Positions 6,931-11,399 of a stretch of DNA of 11,399 nucleotides are shown one piece after another; the first letter of the stretch is position 1; every line of letters begins with the position of its first letter. The translations under genes were made by a program, and so were the position numbers. The notes beneath the pieces are model-generated. The model had not been told where the DNA came from, did no database searches, and saw nothing but the letters and a program-made list of their open reading frames with translations. Origin of the DNA: an uncultured Oscillospiraceae bacterium (GTDB taxonomy: Bacteria > Bacillota > Clostridia > Oscillospirales > Acutalibacteraceae); the NCBI GenBank assembly GCA_900542375.1, contig UQNI01000056.1:1-11399 (forward strand), given 5' to 3'.

Positions 6931-8148
6931 TTATTTTTGATGTTCTGTTTTATCATGAATGATATCTTTGGAACGTGTTTGAAATTGTTTTGGTGTGATG
7001 CCTTCAAAACTTTTGAATATTCTGTGAAAATGCGATGCGTCGAAAAAACCTAATTTTTTTGAAATTTCAGAAATAGGCATTTCTGTTCCTAAAAATACTT
7101 TCGCAATTGTTATTTTTCTCTTATTTACATATTCTGTAATATTAATTCCCACTTCACTCTTAAATCTGCGTCGAAGTGCGCTTTCGGACATAAAAAAATG
7201 TTTGGCCAGTTCAGGAATTTTAAAAGAATCATATATCTTTAAATTGATATACTGGATTACGGATATGATTAATGGAGAATATTTTTTGTCGGAAAGACCG
7301 TGCAGTTCTTTTGTAAAATGTATGATGGCACAATCTCGAATTGCAAGTACTTCTATAAGTGTCGTTTGTATTTCCAGTTTTTTTATGTAAAAATCTCTCA
7401 GCCGAATGGCATCCAGAATATCTTTTCCCGCATGAATTGCCAAAGATGAGAGCTTTTCCAGAATGACAATGGTATAGTTTTTTTCCGCACGGGTGTTATC
7501 CCCCGTAGAACTGGGGATAACGCTGCACCCTATATCTGCTATCCCTTGCTTTAAAGCGGTAATATCTCCGCTGATGACAAGGTTTAAAATTTGATTTTCA
7601 TAATAAAAGGAATATTTTTCAGGCGGCAGATAATTGTAATCAATATTAAGACATTCATCCTTTAGTTTCAGTTCGTTTTGATATACTTGCTTATGCAGGT
7701 CTGCCGAATACAGCTGTTCAAAATCAATGTCAAATACAGAACTGAGCAAAACGATAAAATCTCGAATGTCTCCCAGGGAATAGATTGGGAGAGATTGATA
7801 ATATTTTAGATATTCTTTTTTCTCTGAATGGGATTTACGTATCATTTCGGGACGGTTCAAAAAGGATTCAAACTGTGATTTTAAAATACGGCCAGTAAGA
7901 AAAGGTCCCATAGTAACGATATTATCTTTATACCGAAACGATATAAAGATTTCATGAAACAGGCCGTAATCGAACCATACGTAGGTTTCCGGTATTTGAT
8001 GATGTGAAAAATCGTATGAAAAATGATATTGCGTATCAGAACAGTAGGTTCTGATACGGTTGAACTTTAAATCTGATATATATACGGGAATTTTTGTCGT
8101 TACATGCAATGCTTTTACTTTTTTGAAATCTTTGTCTGTCAGTTCCAT
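6931..8148 (-). CDS. AraC-family transcriptional regulator, YSIRK-surface-protein-associated type
   Basis: A 405-aa regulator divergent from the rrf2-adhesin unit. The C-terminal 292-391 region holds two AraC helix-turn-helix motifs: first around IPELAKHFFMSESALRRRFK (311-330), second around ISEISKKLGFFDASHFHRIF (359-378). The family ending FKSFEGITPKQFQ follows. The long N-terminal region (1-290) is not a cupin. It contains an IPVYISDL start, FISFRYKDNIVTMGPF (68-83), YENQILNLVISGD (183-195) and the AEKNYTIVILEKLSSLAIHAG stretch (221-241), a layout seen in AraC-type regulators that sit beside YSIRK-signal surface proteins. The neighbouring YSIRK-like adhesin at 9023 supports this role. It probably activates that gene in response to an unknown signal. 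The start ATG is at 8146-8148, with a weak AAGG-type ribosome binding site. No strong terminator is seen just downstream. Confidence 0.85.
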   Translation of the reverse strand: MELTDKDFKKVKALHVTTKIPVYISDLKFNRIRTYCSDTQYHFSYDFSHHQIPETYVWFDYGLFHEIFISFRYKDNIVTMGPFLTGRILKSQFESFLNRPEMIRKSHSEKKEYLKYYQSLPIYSLGDIRDFIVLLSSVFDIDFEQLYSADLHKQVYQNELKLKDECLNIDYNYLPPEKYSFYYENQILNLVISGDITALKQGIADIGCSVIPSSTGDNTRAEKNYTIVILEKLSSLAIHAGKDILDAIRLRDFYIKKLEIQTTLIEVLAIRDCAIIHFTKELHGLSDKKYSPLIISVIQYINLKIYDSFKIPELAKHFFMSESALRRRFKSEVGINITEYVNKRKITIAKVFLGTEMPISEISKKLGFFDASHFHRIFKSFEGITPKQFQTRSKDIIHDKTEHQK

Positions 8149-8565
8149 TTTGTTTTCACTACCTTAACTCCAATAGTATCCATATGTTCCATATTGAAAT
8201 AGCTCATATTACAATTTTTATTAGAATACCATGCTTTCCTATATGAAATGTAAAACTGTGTTTTCTTTTCTCAAAAAAGAATAAATATTACATAAAATAT
8301 CCAATTTGTACAATTTTTCTCTTATTTTCACCTAATATTTTACATATGTCTAATGAATATAATTTTATGTAAAAATTTTTTATTCAATGTAATATACGTT
8401 CTATTTTCTCCATTTACGAGACTTTGTTTCTATTTTCAGTTATCCTATGGAAGAACTAAGATATTACAGGTTAAGTTTTCAATATGTTTGGTTCAAAATT
8501 TAGGATGACTTCAGGTTGAATTGTTACCTGTGTTTGTCCAGATAAGAGGAGGAAACATATATGCT
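8149..8565. promoter_or_regulatory. Divergent regulatory region between the AraC-type and Rrf2 regulators
   Basis: 417 nt, very A/T-rich, with no coding sequence. It must hold the promoters for both regulators. Five ATGTAA/TTACAT cores lie at 8248, 8288 (inverted), 8340 (inverted), 8367 and 8387, several inside the wider form TTTTATGTAA. Also present are the palindromes TTGTACAA (8306-8313) and ACATATGT (8342-8349), and a TATAAT at 8358-8363 without a well-spaced -35. Near the Rrf2 gene an inverted repeat CAGGT/ACCTG (8512-8516, 8526-8530) could be an autoregulatory site. Exact promoters could not be fixed. Confidence 0.6.
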
Positions 8566-8967
8566 ATGCATTTGACTATGTCCACAGATTATGCCATTCG
8601 AATTATTGTCTATTTGTCTGATAGAAAATATTTGGCCTCATCAAGAGAACTTTCAAAAAATTTGAATATTCCACAAAGTTATGTATTTAAAGTTCTCAGG
8701 GCTTTACAAAAAGCAGGACTGGTCAAATCGTGTTCCGGAGTAGACGGTGGTTTTGAGCTTTTAAAAAGACCTGAACATATTATGCTGTTTGACGTCATGG
8801 AAGCAACTGAAACAACCATGAAAATTAACAGATGTCTTGAAGATGACAACCATTGTAATCGTCAAGCTGCTGCATTATGCCGGATACGATGTTTCTATGT
8901 GGATTTACAGGAACTGATAGACACTAAATTGAAAAAAACGACCATACGGGATTTACTGCTTACATGA
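8566..8967 (+). CDS. Rrf2-family (IscR/NsrR-like) transcriptional regulator with cysteine cluster
   Basis: A 133-aa DNA-binding regulator, starting at ATG 8566 (MHLTMSTDYAIRI), 13 nt after GGAGG at 8548-8552. An earlier in-frame TTG at 8521 would place the ribosome binding site inside the gene and is not used. The N-terminal winged helix-turn-helix is typical of Rrf2 proteins: DYAIRIIVYL (8-17), SSRELSKNLNIPQSYVFKVLRALQKAGLV (25-53), and wing SGVDGGFELLKRP (57-69). Cysteines at 90, 97, 105 and 109 lie where IscR and NsrR bind an Fe-S cluster, suggesting a sensor of iron-sulfur status, redox or nitric oxide. Spacing (C-x6-C-x7-C-x3-C) differs from IscR (C-x5-C-x5-C), so ligation is inferred. 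The adhesin gene begins 55 nt downstream on the same strand with no terminator between, so they are probably cotranscribed. Confidence 0.88.
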   Translation: MHLTMSTDYAIRIIVYLSDRKYLASSRELSKNLNIPQSYVFKVLRALQKAGLVKSCSGVDGGFELLKRPEHIMLFDVMEATETTMKINRCLEDDNHCNRQAAALCRIRCFYVDLQELIDTKLKKTTIRDLLLT

Positions 8968-8981
8968 AGTATGTATCCCGT
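8946..8981. repeat. Inverted repeat across the end of the Rrf2 gene
   Basis: ACGGGAT (8946-8952) and ATCCCGT (8975-8981) are perfect 7-bp arms 22 nt apart, with TACT/AGTA able to pair inside. The stop codon lies in the loop. No T-tract follows, so it is not a standard terminator. It could be an RNA hairpin for processing or partial attenuation between the regulator and the adhesin. Confidence 0.4.
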
Positions 8982-9022
8982 TAATAGAGTCATGCTATGT
9001 AATGTGGAAGGAGATTGATGAA

Positions 9023-11399
9023 ATGAACAAAAACACACACGGGCATGTCATGCCTGAACACAGGAGGCAGCGTTGGGCTCTTCGAAAACTTAGTGTTGGA
9101 ATGTGTTCGGTCTTGCTTGGATTTGCCGTTATGATTCCTACTGTCCCTGCTGTCGCCGCTGCAGAGATATTTGCTGTCAGCGATGCGGACACAGCGCATA
9201 CAGGAGTAAGAGAACTGGATACTTCGTCGCATTTTACGGCTACCGGTATTCTGGATTCTTCTTTAAGATATGCTTCTACCGTGTATAACAAAGTAGATGA
9301 TACAGGAAAAATTATGCTGACCATGACAAAATGGGCAGATGGTTCTACTGGCTGGGCAACCAATAAAAATAATGAATTTGCAGGAAAGTATTTATTATAT
9401 TTTTCAAATGATGCCTTTTATAAAGAAATAGAAAGTATCACCATTGATGGTGTAGAGCTGGAACAGAAAGATGAAGGAGCCCTTTGGATGGTGCCTATCA
9501 CCAGCATTCCGAAGTATGCATTGATTGGTGTGGTTACCAACCATGATGTTACAATAACACTGAAAGACGGAAAAACATTAACAGATTTGGGGCTGGCCGA
9601 TAAAGCGGTATCCTTTGGCAGTGTTTGGATTCAGAATGACGGCACTATTGCCAGTGAAAGTATCAGTAACGGATATATTCTGGAGAACAATCCGAATATC
9701 AAAAACGAAAAGGAAGCCGGTTTTACAGCAGGTCAAATGACCCAAAAGGTAATGTTTGATATTAATTCCATGTCTCTGAAATCTGTACATACTTTTAAGC
9801 CCAATGAGAACTATATACAATCCGATTATGGTTGGGTTATTTATGTAAAAGAACAAATTCCTACAGAGCTTTTGCAGTATATTGACAGAGACAATATTAC
9901 CATATACAATTCCGATTTATCGGGTAAACTCAATTCAGGCAGAAAAACATTCACAGTTTCGATGGATGATAATGGACGTGTTGATACAAGCAATACTCCT
10001 GAACTGAGTATTGTTGGCCGTGATACAAAGGATCAGCTGAGCACTGCAAGAGACAATACAAACGATATATTTTGGGGTACCTTGGGTCAAAGCAGAAATT
10101 ACACCATATCCTATCAATTAAAAGACGGTGTGAGTGTAGCTGGTTTTGCCAAAGCTATGAACGATTATGTTCAGAAACAGCAGGCCAGAGTTTTGTTTGA
10201 TCATTGGATGGAAGCAGATTATCTTAATGAATCCAATCAACAGATTCTTCATAAACCGGACCACGGTGCACCTCCAAAACAATTAACAGGCAGTTATTCC
10301 AATGCATATTTGGATACCAATGATACAGATAAAGACGGTCTGTTTGATTTTGTGGAATGGCAGATAAAAACAGACAGTACAGACGTGGATACGGACGGAG
10401 ACGGCGTACCTGACGGTCAGGAATTTTTGGATGATAACACATTGCCAAATGACGCCTCGGATTATCTTCCGTCCAAGCCGCTCACAGATGTTACGGCTTA
10501 TGATGGGTCAAAGGATGTAACTGTTACAGGTACTGTTTCTAAGCCTTTGATTGCAGATCCTTCCGATACAAGTAAACTGCTTCAAATTACGGATGCTGCC
10601 GCAGGCAACGTGACGGTGAAACTGCAGGCATATGATGAAGCTTCCAATTCCTATACAGATACCACGTATGGTACAGCGACCATTCCGTTTGCCGACCTCG
10701 TCACCGGTAATTTCTCTATTAATGTTGGTGCAAATACAATACCTGACGGAACAAAAGTAGTTTTGGTTTCCTATAGTCCAAATGGGAAGCATGCCGTTAT
10801 GGGTGATCCGCTTTCTTTTAGCGTACCTGATAAAGATAAATACAATGCAAACGGGGGCACCGTCAACCAAGATTACGGCACCAAAGCCAAGGAACAAGAT
10901 ATCCTAGATGCAGTTACTGTGACGGAAACCAAAGGTGGTCAGGAAGTTCCTGTTTCTGCAGACAAAATACAGCAGAAGGCAATCAAAGGAACCATTCCTG
11001 AGCCAAGTGCGGACGGTTCGGACCAAACAGTAACAGTAGAAGTCACCTATGCAGATGGAAGCAAAGAAGAAGCCACAGTTACCATTTCCTACGGAGAAGC
11101 AAAAGACAAATATGCACCGGTAGGTCAAGAGGTATCTGTCAATAAAGGAAGTCAACCAAATGCAGAAGCAGGTATCCAGAACAAAAATGACTTGCCGCAA
11201 GGCACAACATATGACTGGAAAGCTCCGGTAGACACCAGTACACCGGGAGAAACCACAGGAACCGTTGTAGTTACTTATCCTGACGGAACCAAAGATGAAG
11301 TGGAAGTAAAAGTAAATGTGGTTGACCCTCGCACCGATGCGGAAAAATACAATGCAAACGGGGGCACCGTCAACCAAGATTACGGCACCAAAGCCAAGG
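9023..11399 (+). CDS. YSIRK-like signal, Rib-repeat surface adhesin (3' end beyond window)
   Basis: Open from ATG 9023 to the window end (792 residues, no stop). GGAAGGAG at 9006-9013 is the ribosome binding site. The signal peptide (1 to about 46) has a basic start and the motif WALRKLSVGMCS (18-29), a variant of YSIRK-G/S. A hydrophobic core and the cleavage region VPAVAA follow. Residues 48-430 are an unrecognised, probably adhesive, beta-rich region. Residues 431-480 hold two thrombospondin type-3-like calcium loops (DTNDTDKDGL and DVDTDGDGVPDG). Residues 482-605 look Ig-like. Residues 606-692 form a long-Rib-like domain (KYNANGGTVNQ...). Residues 696-771 form a Rib domain (KYAPVGQEV...LPQGTTYDW...VDTSTPG...VVTYPDGTKDEVEV). 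A second copy of the long-Rib domain starts at 775. Cell-wall anchoring by a C-terminal sortase signal is expected but not in the window. Confidence 0.9.
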   Translation, partial: MNKNTHGHVMPEHRRQRWALRKLSVGMCSVLLGFAVMIPTVPAVAAAEIFAVSDADTAHTGVRELDTSSHFTATGILDSSLRYASTVYNKVDDTGKIMLTMTKWADGSTGWATNKNNEFAGKYLLYFSNDAFYKEIESITIDGVELEQKDEGALWMVPITSIPKYALIGVVTNHDVTITLKDGKTLTDLGLADKAVSFGSVWIQNDGTIASESISNGYILENNPNIKNEKEAGFTAGQMTQKVMFDINSMSLKSVHTFKPNENYIQSDYGWVIYVKEQIPTELLQYIDRDNITIYNSDLSGKLNSGRKTFTVSMDDNGRVDTSNTPELSIVGRDTKDQLSTARDNTNDIFWGTLGQSRNYTISYQLKDGVSVAGFAKAMNDYVQKQQARVLFDHWMEADYLNESNQQILHKPDHGAPPKQLTGSYSNAYLDTNDTDKDGLFDFVEWQIKTDSTDVDTDGDGVPDGQEFLDDNTLPNDASDYLPSKPLTDVTAYDGSKDVTVTGTVSKPLIADPSDTSKLLQITDAAAGNVTVKLQAYDEASNSYTDTTYGTATIPFADLVTGNFSINVGANTIPDGTKVVLVSYSPNGKHAVMGDPLSFSVPDKDKYNANGGTVNQDYGTKAKEQDILDAVTVTETKGGQEVPVSADKIQQKAIKGTIPEPSADGSDQTVTVEVTYADGSKEEATVTISYGEAKDKYAPVGQEVSVNKGSQPNAEAGIQNKNDLPQGTTYDWKAPVDTSTPGETTGTVVVTYPDGTKDEVEVKVNVVDPRTDAEKYNANGGTVNQDYGTKAK
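10838..10892 (+). repeat. 55-nt exact repeat, copy 1 (start of long-Rib unit)
   Basis: Identical over 55 nt to 11345-11399. It encodes the start of the long-Rib domain (KYNANGGTVNQDYGTKAK). The period of 507 nt (169 codons) covers one long-Rib plus one Rib domain, so the reading frame is kept. Confidence 0.95.
11345..11399 (+). repeat. 55-nt exact repeat, copy 2, ending at the window edge
   Basis: Exact copy of 10838-10892. The base before it differs (A here, T in copy 1), so the identity begins at 11345 and runs to the last base of the window. The repeat unit therefore probably continues beyond the edge. Confidence 0.95.

Noticed and set aside
8521..8565. TTG start for the Rrf2 gene adding 15 residues
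   Set aside because: The GGAGG ribosome binding site would then be within the coding region. ATG 8566 gives the usual short Rrf2 N-terminus.
8990..11377. Series of minus-strand open frames under the adhesin gene
   Set aside because: They are shadows of one uninterrupted 792-codon plus-strand frame with signal peptide and Rib domains.
10838..11399. CRISPR-like repeat
   Set aside because: Only two copies, 507 nt apart and in frame within one gene. They are protein-domain repeats.

Overview
The window looks like chromosomal DNA of a Gram-positive (Bacillota) bacterium of the Clostridia type. The evidence is low to moderate G+C by eye, strong AAGGAG-type ribosome binding sites, a cdaA-cdaR pair, a DUF3343/class V aminotransferase pair typical of anaerobic Clostridia, and a YSIRK-like, Rib-repeat surface protein. 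Genus cannot be assigned from the sequence alone.

Layout. (1) Positions 1-1271 hold the 3' end of a small DUF3343-like (Se/S carrier-like) gene. Its stop overlaps, as ATGA, the start of a class V aminotransferase/cysteine desulfurase-family gene. That second gene carries a two-base deletion near codon 32, so its first 31 codons lie in a different frame from the rest. (2) Positions 1417-3587 hold cdaA (c-di-AMP synthase) and cdaR (YbbR-domain regulator), also overlapping by ATGA. A strong terminator follows, and the usual third gene, glmM, is absent. (3) Positions 3914-4712 hold a clear promoter and a six-helix DUF1275/YoaK membrane protein. (4) Positions 4787-4862 hold tRNA-Ala(GGC) with its own promoter and terminator. 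(5) Positions 5389-6150 hold yaaA, a peroxide-stress protein, between two unusually long spacers with no recognisable gene. The right-hand spacer contains two intrinsic terminators. (6) Positions 6931-11399 form a surface-adhesin locus. An AraC-type regulator on the minus strand diverges from an Rrf2-family regulator with a cluster of possible Fe-S cysteines. The Rrf2 gene is followed 55 nt later by a very large secreted protein that runs off the window end.

The surface protein is the most interesting part. It has a variant YSIRK signal (WALRK instead of YSIRK), an unidentified N-terminal region of about 380 residues, two calcium-binding thrombospondin type-3-like loops, an Ig-like region, and then a long-Rib plus Rib module. 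The start of the next repeat unit is identical over 55 nt to the start of the first, at a period of 507 nt (169 codons). The window stops exactly at the end of that identical stretch, which suggests the assembly broke in a tandem repeat. AraC-type regulators next to YSIRK surface proteins are a known arrangement. An Rrf2 regulator placed just ahead of the adhesin gene is less familiar and suggests redox, iron or nitric-oxide control of surface display. The 417-nt divergent spacer carries five copies of ATGTAA/TTACAT within 145 nt, a candidate operator array.
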